Source: an uncultured Phascolarctobacterium sp. (GTDB lineage: Bacteria; Bacillota; Negativicutes; Acidaminococcales; Acidaminococcaceae). From it: 42,809 nucleotides of DNA. Numbering within the stretch: the first letter of the stretch is position 1; every line of letters begins with the position of its first letter. Made by a program: the position numbers and the translations under genes. The stretch spans positions 1-42,809 of the forward strand of contig NZ_CAJMEH010000011.1 in the NCBI RefSeq assembly GCF_905212365.1, given 5' to 3'. Positions 8,088-16,412 of this stretch are shown one piece after another. The notes below the pieces were generated by a model. That model worked only from the letters and a program-made list of their open reading frames with translations. It was not told where the DNA came from and did not search any database.

Positions 8088-9409
8088 TGGATAAAGAAAA
8101 GGATAAGGCGTTGGACCCGATTTATGAGCTGGACGGCAAGGTGCCCGTGGGCAAGGCGATACCCTTTGGCTTGCAGCATATTTTGGCGATGTTTGTCGCT
8201 AATATCGCGCCCATTCTGATTGTTGCCGGAGTTATTAAAATGCCGGTGGAGCAAAGCGGCGCGCTGGTGCAGTCCGCCATGCTGATTGCCGGCATCGGTA
8301 CGCTTATCCAGCTGTATCCAGTGTGGCGGGTGGGCAGCGGCCTGCCCATAGTTATGGGCATCAGCTTTACCTTCGTATCCATTGCCTGCGTTATCGGCAG
8401 CAAGTACGGTTATGGCGGCGTGCTGGGCGCAGTGCTGGTCGGCGGCATTTTGGAAGGCTTTTTAGGGCTGTTCGCCAAATACTGGCGGCGCTTCATTCCT
8501 CCCATCGTGGCGGCGACTGTCGTAACCTCCATTGGCTTCAGCCTGCTGGCCGTAGGCGCCAATTCCTTTGGCGGCGGCTTTGGCAATCCAAATTTTGGCG
8601 ACGCTCAATATATTATCGTCGGCACTATTACGCTGTTCAGCTGCATCGGCTTTAATATTTTCGCCAAATCCTTTTACAAGCAGCTTTCAGTTTTGTTCGG
8701 CCTGGTAGTGGGCTATGTGGTGGCCTTCTGCATGGGTATGGTGGACCTCAGCGGCTTGGCTTCGGCCAAGCTGATTGCCGTGCCGCAGCTGCTGCCCTTT
8801 GAGCTGGAATTTCATCCCGACGCGATTTTTGCGTTCTTCCTGATTTTTTTGGTATCGGCAACGGAAACCATCGGCGACACCTCGGCTATGACGGCCATCG
8901 GCCTGCGCCGCAACGTAACGGAACGCGAGGTGTCCGGCTCCATCACCTGCGACGGCTTTATCAGCAGCCTTTCGTCCGTTTTCGGCTGTATGCCGATTAC
9001 TTCCTTCAGCCAAAATGTAGGCTTGATTGCTATGACCGGGGTAGTTAATCGCTTTGCTATTATGACGGGCGCGGTGATTATGATTTTGGCCGGTTTATTC
9101 CCGGCGCTGGGCGTGCTGCTGGCGTCGCTGCCGGAATCGGTTTTGGGCGGCTGTACCCTGATGATGTTCGGCTCCATTGTGGTCAGCGGCGTGCAGATGA
9201 TAGCGGGCTGCGGCTATTCCAACCGCAATATTACTATCGCTTCCTTGGCCTTGAGCATCGGTATCGGCTTTACGCAGGCTCCGGCAATTTTTAAAATTGC
9301 TCCCGACCTGGTGAAAAATGTCTTTGCCGAAAACTGCGTGGCCGTGGTCTTTATCGTAGCTATGGCGCTGAATGTAATTTTGCCGACGGATATTAACGAG
9401 AAAAAATAA
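8087..9409 (+). CDS. pbuX: NCS2 family xanthine/uracil permease
   Basis: The 440-residue protein has about 12-14 hydrophobic segments and the NCS2 hallmarks: an N-terminal PFGLQHILAM, a central SATETIGDTSAM (substrate-site Glu, about residue 265), and GCMPITSFSQNVGLIAMTGVV. NCS2 proteins are proton- or sodium-coupled nucleobase importers. The one-base overlap with xpt argues for xanthine as substrate. Uracil or urate transport cannot be excluded from sequence alone. Confidence 0.88.
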   Translation: MDKEKDKALDPIYELDGKVPVGKAIPFGLQHILAMFVANIAPILIVAGVIKMPVEQSGALVQSAMLIAGIGTLIQLYPVWRVGSGLPIVMGISFTFVSIACVIGSKYGYGGVLGAVLVGGILEGFLGLFAKYWRRFIPPIVAATVVTSIGFSLLAVGANSFGGGFGNPNFGDAQYIIVGTITLFSCIGFNIFAKSFYKQLSVLFGLVVGYVVAFCMGMVDLSGLASAKLIAVPQLLPFELEFHPDAIFAFFLIFLVSATETIGDTSAMTAIGLRRNVTEREVSGSITCDGFISSLSSVFGCMPITSFSQNVGLIAMTGVVNRFAIMTGAVIMILAGLFPALGVLLASLPESVLGGCTLMMFGSIVVSGVQMIAGCGYSNRNITIASLALSIGIGFTQAPAIFKIAPDLVKNVFAENCVAVVFIVAMALNVILPTDINEKK

Positions 9410-9436
9410 TTTGCGATATAAAAGAGGCGCTGCTGA

Positions 9437-10312
9437 ATGAAAATTATCGATGCGCATATGCATTATTATAATAAGGATGGCTTTGTGCAGGTAGCGGCTA
9501 ACGCCGGTTATGAAAATACGGCGGCCTGCTGGCAGCGGATTTGCGAGGAAAATAATATTGCCTTTGCCGTGGCAATGGGCAATACTATGTACACCTCGTC
9601 GCGTTACGGCGGCATACCGCCGCGCCTGATAGATTTGGCCGCGCCTTTTGACGAAGAAAATTATAATCAGCCCGCTAATATGGGCTACTGCATGGGCGTG
9701 CAAAGCGAGCTGATTAACGAAAGCAACGCCGAAGCGACGGCAAGGGAATTTGAGCATTATATCGGGCAGCCGCATTGCCTGGGCATTAAGCTCTATCCCG
9801 GCTACGAATCGGTTTATGTCAACGATAAGCGCCATTGGCCTTTGTTTGAGCTGGCGCGGGCCTACCATGTGCCGGTGGTTATCCATACCGGCGATACGGC
9901 GCGGCCCGACGGCCTGCTGAAATATTCTCATCCGCTGACGGTGGATGAGGCGGCGGTAAACTTTCCCGATGTGACCTTTGTGATTGCCCATTGCGGCTGC
10001 CCCTGGCTGGTGGACGCAGCGGAGGTGGCGGCGAAAAACGCCAACGTCTGCATCGATTTATCCGGACTGCTGGAGGGCAAGCCCAAGCTTTTGCCGGTGC
10101 TGGAGCAGCAGGCGGGCTTTTGGCGGCAGCTGCATACCTGGCTGGCCTACATGGGCGACTACAGCAAGGTGATGTACGGCAGCGACTGGCCTTTGGTAAA
10201 TATTCCGCTGTATCTGCGCATGATCAGCTATGTTATTCCTGATAAGCAGTGCGAAGCTGTATTTTACGGCAATGCGCTGCGTATATTTAATAAGATTGGC
10301 GCTTTGTTGTAG
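9437..10312 (+). CDS. Amidohydrolase-family TIM-barrel hydrolase
   Basis: This 291-residue protein looks like the metal-dependent hydrolases of COG2159. The first strand ends in DAHMH (metal ligands), a central barrel strand carries VVIHTGD (about residue 150), then FVIAHCGC (about residue 182), and a late YGSDWP gives the catalytic Asp. The substrate is unknown. It begins 27 bases after the permease and is followed 15 bases later by an unrecognised gene, so it may be the end of the purine-salvage operon or pair with that gene. Confidence 0.75.
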   Translation: MKIIDAHMHYYNKDGFVQVAANAGYENTAACWQRICEENNIAFAVAMGNTMYTSSRYGGIPPRLIDLAAPFDEENYNQPANMGYCMGVQSELINESNAEATAREFEHYIGQPHCLGIKLYPGYESVYVNDKRHWPLFELARAYHVPVVIHTGDTARPDGLLKYSHPLTVDEAAVNFPDVTFVIAHCGCPWLVDAAEVAAKNANVCIDLSGLLEGKPKLLPVLEQQAGFWRQLHTWLAYMGDYSKVMYGSDWPLVNIPLYLRMISYVIPDKQCEAVFYGNALRIFNKIGALL

Positions 10313-10327
10313 TGTGAGGTGCAAAAA

Positions 10328-11020
10328 ATGGCTCAACCAAGCATTGAAGAAATTGAAGCCGGCTTGCAGGATTGGGATTTGCTGCAGCAGCTGCCTGCGG
10401 CTATAGGCGACTATAAGCTGGTACCGGGAACAGGCATTGCAGGGCAGATTCTGAATATCGCCGCTTATGTCAACGAAGCGGCGCATTGCCGTTTGGATAT
10501 AACCTACACTTCGGAAACCTTCGACTATGTTCCGGTAAAAACCGTTGGGCTGCACAGCTTTCGCGACGAGAGATATTTCTGCCGCGAGCGGGACAGGTTC
10601 GGTAAAATGCTGCTGGAGCATCTGCCCATGCTGATAAGCAGTATCGACAGGCAGGAGGCCCATGGAATGTGCTATGAGGCGGAGGGGCTGCGCTTCGGGC
10701 AGTGGGATTATTGGCGAGGACTGCCGCAGCAAATAGGCGATTACGAAATGTTTATCAGGCCCGATAATCCGCTGTATTATATTAATGGCTCTTTCATTTT
10801 TTTGGATTATACCGATTTTGCGCGTGGCAATCAGGTTTATTTTTCCTATAATATTTTCCGCAACGAATTGTTTGCCGAAATGAAGCGTAATAATCTGCCG
10901 CTGACGACGGAGCTTTTCGATGTGCCGGCTTCCGTGCCGGACGAACGCAAGCTGAGCGTACTCAGCGAATTGATGGAGACGCATTTGCGTGACGTAATGC
11001 AGAGCTTGGAAAAATCTTAA
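10328..11020 (+). CDS. Protein of unknown function
   Basis: I do not recognise this 230-residue protein. It is soluble, acidic and rich in aromatic residues, with a CYEAEGLRFGQWDYWRGLP segment around residue 118 and predicted mixed alpha/beta content. There is no signal peptide or membrane segment. ATG at 10328 is chosen because GAGG at 10316-10319 lies 8 bases upstream; an in-frame GTG at 10319 overlaps that site. It sits 15 bases after the amidohydrolase, so a shared transcript is likely. Confidence 0.65.
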   Translation: MAQPSIEEIEAGLQDWDLLQQLPAAIGDYKLVPGTGIAGQILNIAAYVNEAAHCRLDITYTSETFDYVPVKTVGLHSFRDERYFCRERDRFGKMLLEHLPMLISSIDRQEAHGMCYEAEGLRFGQWDYWRGLPQQIGDYEMFIRPDNPLYYINGSFIFLDYTDFARGNQVYFSYNIFRNELFAEMKRNNLPLTTELFDVPASVPDERKLSVLSELMETHLRDVMQSLEKS

Positions 11021-11027
11021 AAAAGGA

Positions 11028-11056
11028 TTGACACGCAGATTATTTTGCGTTATAAT
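11028..11056 (+). promoter_or_regulatory. Perfect consensus sigma-70 promoter for the tRNA operon
   Basis: TTGACA (11028-11033) and TATAAT (11051-11056) are separated by exactly 17 bases. The first tRNA begins 14 bases after the -10 box, so the 5' leader is only a few bases. Confidence 0.9.
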
Positions 11057-11069
11057 ATCAATGTTGATT

Positions 11070-11146
11070 GGCCCGGTGGTTCAGTTGGTTAGAATGCCGC
11101 CCTGTCACGGCGGAGGTCGTGGGTTCGAGTCCCATCCGGGTCGCCA
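11070..11146 (+). tRNA. tRNA-Asp (GTC)
   Basis: The 77-base gene has a GGCCCGG acceptor strand pairing with CCGGGTC (one G-U), the anticodon stem CCGCC/GGCGG around loop CTGTCAC (anticodon GTC at 11104-11106), a T-arm with GTTCGAG, and an encoded 3' CCA. Confidence 0.97.
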
Positions 11147-11150
11147 TTCT

Positions 11151-11226
11151 GCCTCGGTAGCTCAGTTGGTAGAGCAAAGGACTGAAAATCCTTGTGTCCA
11201 CAGTTCGATTCTGTGCTGAGGCACCA
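11151..11226 (+). tRNA. tRNA-Phe (GAA)
   Basis: The 76-base gene has GCCTCGG paired with CTGAGGC, the anticodon stem AAGGA/TCCTT around loop CTGAAAA (anticodon GAA at 11184-11186), a GTTCGAT T-loop, and an encoded CCA. It lies 4 bases after tRNA-Asp in the same transcript. Confidence 0.97.
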
Positions 11227-11236
11227 CTCAAACTTA

Positions 11237-11263
11237 ACACCTGCGCAAGCGGGTGTTTTTTTA
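11237..11263 (+). terminator. Terminator of the tRNA operon
   Basis: ACACCTGC-GCAA-GCGGGTGT forms an 8-bp stem with one G-U pair and a GNRA-like loop, followed by seven T. Confidence 0.85.
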
Positions 11264-11296
11264 TATCTGAAAAAATTTTCTAAAGGAGTAGCTGCT

Positions 11297-11461
11297 ATGT
11301 TTGAAAAATTTTTCCACGAAGTAAACGGCCCCATCTGGATCTTAATCGGCCTTGTCGCTCTGCGCGCCATTTATTCTTCCATTAAGAAAAAAGATTATCC
11401 TCACGCCGCAGCCTTTATCGTTGTGCTGGCTGCCGCAGCCTACTACGCGCTTTATCTGTAA
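11297..11461 (+). CDS. Small membrane protein of unknown function (54 aa)
   Basis: The ATG at 11297 has an AAGGAG site 9 bases upstream and the frame ends in a strong terminator. The product has two hydrophobic segments (roughly residues 10-25 and 36-53) separated by a short KKKDYPH basic stretch, which suggests a two-pass hairpin in the membrane. It belongs to no family I can name. Coding is supported by the ribosome site, the terminator and the composition. Confidence 0.6.
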   Translation: MFEKFFHEVNGPIWILIGLVALRAIYSSIKKKDYPHAAAFIVVLAAAAYYALYL

Positions 11462-11483
11462 AATCTGTCGCAGCGTCCCGTTG

Positions 11484-11510
11484 GCTCCCGGAAAAATCCG
11501 GGAGCTTTTT
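11484..11510 (+). terminator. Terminator, possibly bidirectional
   Basis: GCTCCCGG-AAAAAT-CCGGGAGC is a perfect 8-bp stem followed by TTTTTATTTTATT. It lies between the small membrane gene and the convergent hxlR-type gene and may serve both. Confidence 0.85.
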
Positions 11511-11516
11511 ATTTTA

Positions 11517-11876
11517 TTACCGCGGCTGCATGGAGCAGTGCGGACACGCGCCCTCGGACTCCATCAGCCTGCTGCCCCAAACGTACATGGCCTGCAAAAT
11601 GGGAAATAAGCTCTGCCCCCGTTCCGTCAAACTGTACTCCACCTTGGGCGGCACAACGGGATAAACCTTACGCAAAATCAAAGCGTCGGCCTCCAATTCC
11701 CGCAGCTGCTGCGTCAACATTTTCGGCGTAGCCTCCGGCACCAGGCGGTGCAGCTCGTTAAAGCGCAGCACTCTGCCGGATAAATGCCACAGCAGCAGCG
11801 CCTTGTATTTGCCGCCGATCAGCTGCAGCGTCGCCGCTACCGGGCAGTTGGCGTTTAAATTTTTATCCTCCTGCAT
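11517..11876 (-). CDS. HxlR family transcriptional regulator
   Basis: The 119-residue winged-helix protein has the HxlR-family pattern: an N-terminal NCPVAATLQLIGGKYKALLLWHL, then RFNELHRLVPEATPKMLTQQLRELE (recognition helix), then a wing ending VEYSLTERG. It keeps the N-terminal Cys (residue 11) that is redox-active in several relatives, and has a C-terminal CPHC pair. It is transcribed divergently from copA across a 138-base gap with alternating ATAGC/GCTAT half-sites. Regulation of copA is an inference from position; copper operons more often use CsoR, CopY or CueR. Confidence 0.88.
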   Translation of the reverse strand: MQEDKNLNANCPVAATLQLIGGKYKALLLWHLSGRVLRFNELHRLVPEATPKMLTQQLRELEADALILRKVYPVVPPKVEYSLTERGQSLFPILQAMYVWGSRLMESEGACPHCSMQPR

Positions 11877-11934
11877 TACGCTCCCTCCTTTTTGCAGTAT
11901 CCTTTTAGATAGTAGCTACCAAAATAGTGCATTC

Positions 11935-11968
11935 TTGAAAACAAGATAGCATTTGCTATAATAATAGC
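11935..11968 (+). promoter_or_regulatory. copA promoter with overlapping dyad (candidate operator)
   Basis: TTGAAA (11935-11940) and TATAAT (11957-11962) have a 16-base spacer. Three alternating half-sites run through it: ATAGC (11946), GCTAT (11955) and ATAGC (11964). They form dyads with 4-base spacers that cover the -10 box, where a repressor would block RNA polymerase. A separate GTAGCTAC palindrome lies nearer the regulator gene (about 11912-11919). Confidence 0.55.
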
Positions 11969-12014
11969 AGAAGCTGACGCTTCCGTCAAAATTCTCGCAG
12001 AAGGGAGCATAATC

Positions 12015-14273
12015 ATGCGTAAAGAGCTTTTAGATATAACCGGCATGAGCTGCAGCGCCTGCTCGTCCCGCATCGAAAAGGTTGTGGGCAAAATGCAGGG
12101 CGTGGATTCAATTTCCGTCAATTTGCTGACGAATAAAGCCAACGTCACCTACGACGAAGGCCAAACTGATACGGCGGCCATTATCGCCCGCATTGAAAAG
12201 CTGGGCTTCGGCGGGGCGCCGCCCCTGGAGGATAAAGCCGCCGCAGCCAAACCTGTGGACACGGCGGCCCAGGAGCTGCAGGAAATGCGCCAACGTTTGC
12301 TGCTGTCGCTGGGCTTTACCTCTCCGTTATTTTATCTGCATATGGGGCGCATGTACGGCTGGCCCCTGCCCGCTTTCGTTTTAGGCGACGCCAATGAAAT
12401 GCTTAACGCCTTACTGCAGCTTTTATTCTGCATTCCGGTATTATTTGCCGGACGCAAATATTTTTTGCACGGCTTCCGCAATCTTTTTACCGGCGCGCCC
12501 AATATGGATTCCTTAATCGCCATCGGCAGCGGCGCGGCCTTCGTCTACGGCCTGTACGCCGTTTTCGGCCTGGCTTACGCCTTCGGCCATCAGCAATGGC
12601 AGCTGCTGCCCGATTTCGCGCAGGCGTTGTATTTTGAATCCGCCGCTATGATTTTAGCGCTGATTACCTTGGGCAAATTTTTGGAGACCCGCGCTAAAAG
12701 CCGCACCTCCGACGCCATCACCGCGCTGATGAATCTGGCGCCAAAAACGGCTTTAGTAGAACGCCGCGGCGTGCAGGGCGAAATTCCCGTGGAGGACGTA
12801 GTGACCGGCGATATCCTCATCGTTAAATCCGGCTCCGCCGTCCCGGTGGACGGAAAAATTATCGAGGGCAGCGGCGCGCTGGACGAAAGCGCTATCACCG
12901 GCGAAAGCCTGCCCGTGGATAAAGCCTGCGGCGACAAGGTGACGGGCGGCACGATTAACCAAAGCGGTTATTTTAAAATGGAAGCCACCGCCGTAGGGGC
13001 CAATACCACGCTGGCCAAAATCATTGCGCTGGTGGACGAGGCCACCTCCTCTAAAGCGCCCATCGCTAAATTAGCCGACAAAATCAGCGGCGTTTTCGTT
13101 CCCGCAGTTATTGCCATCGCCCTAACTGCGGCCATCGTTTGGCTGCTGCTGGGCGAAAGCCTGCATTTTGCGCTGACCATCGCCATATCCGTGTTGGTTA
13201 TTTCCTGTCCCTGCGCCTTGGGCTTGGCAACGCCCACGGCGATTATGGTCGGCACGGGTCGCGGCGCAAAACAGGGCATACTTATAAAATCCGCTACGGC
13301 TTTGGAAACTGCCCACAAGGTCGACACCGTAATTTTGGATAAGACGGGCACAGTCACGGCAGGCAAACCCGTTGTGACCGACGTGCTGCCTGTAAGCGTC
13401 GGCAAAGACGAGCTGCTGGCGACGGCCGCAGCTTTGGAAAGCCTTTCCGAGCATCCCTTGGGCCAGGCAATTATCGCCGCCGCTGCGGAGGCTAAATTAA
13501 CGCTGCCGCCGGCTGCCGATTATCAACAGCTGCCGGGCCGGGGCTTAACCGCTTCTATCGGAGGCACTCTCTACGCCGCAGGCAATTTGCAGCTGATGGC
13601 AGAGCAGGGCGTAAATACCGACGCCCTGTCACAACAGCACCAGCAGCTGGCAAGCCAAGGCAAAACGCCGCTGTATTTTGCCAGTGAAAGCATGCTTTTA
13701 GGTATCATCGCCGTAGCAGATACCGTGAAGCCCACCAGCGCCGCCGCTATCGCCCAGCTCAAGGAAATGGGACTGCGGGTTATTATGCTGACGGGCGATA
13801 ACCAAACCACTGCCGAAGCCATTCGCCGCCAGGTGGGGCTGGACGAAGCCATCGCGCAGGTGCTGCCCCAGGATAAGGAGCGCATTGCCCGCGAGCTGCA
13901 GGAGGCAGGCCACACCGTAGCCATGGTTGGCGACGGCATTAACGACGCGCCCGCTCTGGCCCGCGCCGACGTAGGCATCGCCATCGGCGCAGGCACCGAC
14001 GTCGCCATCGAAGCCGCCGATATGGTGCTCATTAAAAGCGATTTGCTGGACGTAGCCCGCGCTATAAAGTTAAGCCGCAGCGTTATGAAAAATATCAAAG
14101 AAAATCTTTTCTGGGCTTTCATTTATAATACTATCGGCATACCCTTGGCCGCAGGTTTATTCTATCCGGCCTTCGGCTGGCTGCTCAATCCTATGCTGGC
14201 CGCCGCCGCCATGAGCTGCAGCTCCGTATCCGTAGTAACCAACGCGCTGCGTTTGCGTTTTATCAAGCTGTAA
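12015..14273 (+). CDS. copA: Copper-exporting P1B-type ATPase CopA
   Basis: This 752-residue ATPase pumps Cu(I) out of the cytoplasm. One N-terminal metal-binding domain has GMSCSACSSRIEK. The membrane metal site CPC is in SCPCALGLATP (about residue 398), phosphorylation occurs at DKTGT (about residue 443), an HP-type motif is in SEHPLG, and the hinge is GDGINDAPALARAD. The last two membrane helices carry YN and MSCSS, the P1B-1 copper signature. It is followed by copZ, the matching chaperone. Only one metal-binding domain is present, compared with two in many Bacillota. Confidence 0.96.
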   Translation: MRKELLDITGMSCSACSSRIEKVVGKMQGVDSISVNLLTNKANVTYDEGQTDTAAIIARIEKLGFGGAPPLEDKAAAAKPVDTAAQELQEMRQRLLLSLGFTSPLFYLHMGRMYGWPLPAFVLGDANEMLNALLQLLFCIPVLFAGRKYFLHGFRNLFTGAPNMDSLIAIGSGAAFVYGLYAVFGLAYAFGHQQWQLLPDFAQALYFESAAMILALITLGKFLETRAKSRTSDAITALMNLAPKTALVERRGVQGEIPVEDVVTGDILIVKSGSAVPVDGKIIEGSGALDESAITGESLPVDKACGDKVTGGTINQSGYFKMEATAVGANTTLAKIIALVDEATSSKAPIAKLADKISGVFVPAVIAIALTAAIVWLLLGESLHFALTIAISVLVISCPCALGLATPTAIMVGTGRGAKQGILIKSATALETAHKVDTVILDKTGTVTAGKPVVTDVLPVSVGKDELLATAAALESLSEHPLGQAIIAAAAEAKLTLPPAADYQQLPGRGLTASIGGTLYAAGNLQLMAEQGVNTDALSQQHQQLASQGKTPLYFASESMLLGIIAVADTVKPTSAAAIAQLKEMGLRVIMLTGDNQTTAEAIRRQVGLDEAIAQVLPQDKERIARELQEAGHTVAMVGDGINDAPALARADVGIAIGAGTDVAIEAADMVLIKSDLLDVARAIKLSRSVMKNIKENLFWAFIYNTIGIPLAAGLFYPAFGWLLNPMLAAAAMSCSSVSVVTNALRLRFIKL

Positions 14274-14279
14274 GCGGGC

Positions 14280-14308
14280 TTGAAAAAATAAAACGGCTGC
14301 CCTATAAT
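14280..14308 (+). promoter_or_regulatory. Candidate separate promoter for copZ
   Basis: TTGAAA (14280-14285), 17 bases, TATAAT (14303-14308), starting directly after the copA stop codon. copZ could therefore be made independently of, and in excess over, CopA. Confidence 0.6.
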
Positions 14309-14325
14309 ATTTTTATCAGCCAAGC

Positions 14326-14342
14326 GGCAATTCATTATTGCC
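14326..14342. repeat. Inverted repeat in copZ leader
   Basis: GGCAAT-TCATT-ATTGCC is a perfect 6-bp dyad 18 bases downstream of the copZ -10 box. It could be an operator or a leader hairpin. It does not resemble the ATAGC half-sites at copA. Confidence 0.4.
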
Positions 14343-14375
14343 AAAGTAATTACAAAAACAAAGGAGCGATACATT

Positions 14376-14582
14376 ATGATTAAAACGATCTTCATTGGCG
14401 GTATGCACTGCCAGCATTGCGTACAGGCCGTAACCGAAGCCCTCAAGGCTCTGCCCGGCATCACCAGCGTCAGCGTATCCTTAGAAGATAACTGCGCTAC
14501 CGTTTCCGGCCCTGCTCCGGACGAGGCCGCTATCAAAACAGCTATCGAAGATACCGGCTTCGACGTTATTGAAATCGCGTAA
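14376..14582 (+). CDS. copZ: Copper chaperone CopZ (HMA domain)
   Basis: This 68-residue protein is a single heavy-metal-associated domain with the copper site GMHCQHC at residues 9-15, so it can bind Cu(I) in the cytosol and hand it to CopA. An AAGGAGCG site precedes the ATG. It follows copA after 102 bases with its own promoter. Confidence 0.92.
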   Translation: MIKTIFIGGMHCQHCVQAVTEALKALPGITSVSVSLEDNCATVSGPAPDEAAIKTAIEDTGFDVIEIA

Positions 14583-14598
14583 ATTGCGCGAAGCAAAA

Positions 14599-14650
14599 AC
14601 CACCGTAAGCCTGCAGGCACTAATCGCCGGGCTTGCGGTGGTTTTATTTT
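14599..14650 (+). terminator. Terminator after copZ
   Basis: ACCACCGTAAGCC pairs with GGCTTGCGGTGGT (13 bp, one G-U), followed by TTTATTTTGCTTTTT. It ends the + strand block; from here genes run mostly on the - strand. Confidence 0.85.
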
Positions 14651-14690
14651 GCTTTTTAATTTGTTGTTAAATCATTTCTCGTCTTCGATA

Positions 14691-16157
14691 TTATTTCTTT
14701 GCCAGCTCTGCAAATTTAGCCGCCATAGTCGGGTTATTTCTGGTCAGCCGCTTAATAGTCAAATCCTCAGCCTTGTTGTTAGCCAACCGAAGATTATTTT
14801 CGGATGACAACAGGGCTTCTTTAGTTTTTTGTAAGTGGTCGATAGTCTTATCAATTTCTTCTATCGCTTTATGGAATCTCTCGCTGGCAAGGCGGTAATT
14901 CCTGCCAAATTTTTCCTTAAATTCATTCATATCTTCTTCAAAATGAGAAATGTCGATGTTTTGGTTTTTTATAGCCGTCAATTCCTTTTTATACTGCAAG
15001 GAATTCAACGCCGCATTTCTCAATAAAGTAATCATCGGAATGAAAAACTGCGGCCTTATCACATACATTTTAGGATATTTATAGGATACATCCACAATGC
15101 CCGTATTGTAGTACTCATTATCAATTTCCAACAGCGAAACCAATACGGCATATTCGCAATCCTTCTCGCGGCGGTCCTTATCAAGCTCTTTCAAAAAATC
15201 TTCGTTTTTGTGTTTGCTGGCAGTGGTATCTATTTCATTTTTCATCTCAAACATAATGGAAATATATTCATTCCCATACTCGTCGAAGTCTTTAAAAATG
15301 AAATCTCCTTTGCTTCCCGTTCGCGCGTCGTTATCTTTTTCAAAATAAGCTCTGGGAAAAGCCGTAACGCGCAGCTTATTAAATTCGATATCGCAATGAC
15401 GCTCTAAGCTTTCGCCAACCATTTTAGTAGATTGTCTGGCCTTAAAGTCCTTATAATATTCAATCTGCTCGTCCTTGCGCCTGAGCTGTTCTTCAAATTT
15501 ATCCGTTAAAGCCTTTTCTTTGAGCTGCATTTCATTTTCGCTATTTTTTAACTTGCCTTCAAGAGAAGAAATCTCCAAAGCTTTAGCCGTAATCTCCTCA
15601 TCTTTTTTAGCTACGGCTTCGCTGACAGCCAACTGTTTAACCGTATCAGCTGATGAAAGCTGTGCATTTAAATGTTCGATTTCCTTATCCTTCACATTCA
15701 CAAGATTTTGCAGGGCAATTTTCTGATCTTTTTTTATCGTTTCTATTTGCGCTTTTAGCTGTTCAATTTCCTTGTCTTTATCGGCGCTGAGTTTTTGTAG
15801 GGCAAGCTCTCGGTCTTTTTTAGCGGCTGCCATCTGCCCTTGAAGGAGAACTATCTCTTGAACTTTTTTAGCTACGGCTTCGTTAATATCGAAAGCTTTC
15901 TGCTGCTTTTCAGTTGTAATAGAAGCCTTTAATCCGGCTATTTCCGCCTCTTTCCTGAAAAGTTCATTTTTAAAAGCGTTTTCCGCTTCAGCTTTAGCTA
16001 CCTTCACAGCATCCTCTTTGCTGTATTTAAACTGCAGCTCGCGCTCATTTATTTCACGTTGAAATTCTTTATCACGAACTTGCTTCACAATAGCCGCATA
16101 ACCGGCTTCATCAACCTGAAACACTTCTCCGCACTTAGGGCATTTAATCTCTTGCAT
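14691..16157 (-). CDS. DUF2130 coiled-coil protein with PD-(D/E)XK-like core
   Basis: The 488-residue protein matches the DUF2130 layout. An N-terminal CPKCG knuckle (Cys6, Cys9) is followed by about 190 residues of coiled coil with loose internal repeats (ADKDKEIEQLKAQ, then VKDKEIEHLNAQ). A conserved domain from about residue 245 then holds Asp285 (SKGDFIF) and Glu304-x-Lys306 (FEMKNE), which fit a PD-(D/E)XK nuclease core. The shape is close to RmuC, which limits DNA rearrangement. The biochemical role of DUF2130 proteins is not established. A CCCTATAATATA stretch upstream includes a possible promoter. It stands alone and is transcribed convergently with copZ. Confidence 0.85.
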   Translation of the reverse strand: MQEIKCPKCGEVFQVDEAGYAAIVKQVRDKEFQREINERELQFKYSKEDAVKVAKAEAENAFKNELFRKEAEIAGLKASITTEKQQKAFDINEAVAKKVQEIVLLQGQMAAAKKDRELALQKLSADKDKEIEQLKAQIETIKKDQKIALQNLVNVKDKEIEHLNAQLSSADTVKQLAVSEAVAKKDEEITAKALEISSLEGKLKNSENEMQLKEKALTDKFEEQLRRKDEQIEYYKDFKARQSTKMVGESLERHCDIEFNKLRVTAFPRAYFEKDNDARTGSKGDFIFKDFDEYGNEYISIMFEMKNEIDTTASKHKNEDFLKELDKDRREKDCEYAVLVSLLEIDNEYYNTGIVDVSYKYPKMYVIRPQFFIPMITLLRNAALNSLQYKKELTAIKNQNIDISHFEEDMNEFKEKFGRNYRLASERFHKAIEEIDKTIDHLQKTKEALLSSENNLRLANNKAEDLTIKRLTRNNPTMAAKFAELAKK

Positions 16158-16317
16158 AATAAAAAAATCCTCCCTATAATATACTGCCGATTTTCCGGTT
16201 AGTAAAAAATTTTTCCATAGCTCACTGATTTACGTTTTAATTATACTAGGCCCGTCTGCGAAAGCCAATACTATTTTTAGAGATTTTAAATTCTTCACGC
16301 ATTGTAAAAATTGCCGT

Positions 16318-16359
16318 AAAAAGAGAAGCCGCAAGCATCAATCGTGCTTTTGGCTTCTC
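16318..16359 (-). terminator. Terminator after the MATE gene
   Basis: On the - strand GAGAAGCC pairs with GGCTTCTC, with extra pairing of AAAGCA/TGCTTG inside, followed by TTTTT. Confidence 0.75.
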
Positions 16360-16412
16360 TTTGCATTTTCTGATTTTAATTTACTTTACGCTTTTTAACC
16401 AGCTAAAAAGAT

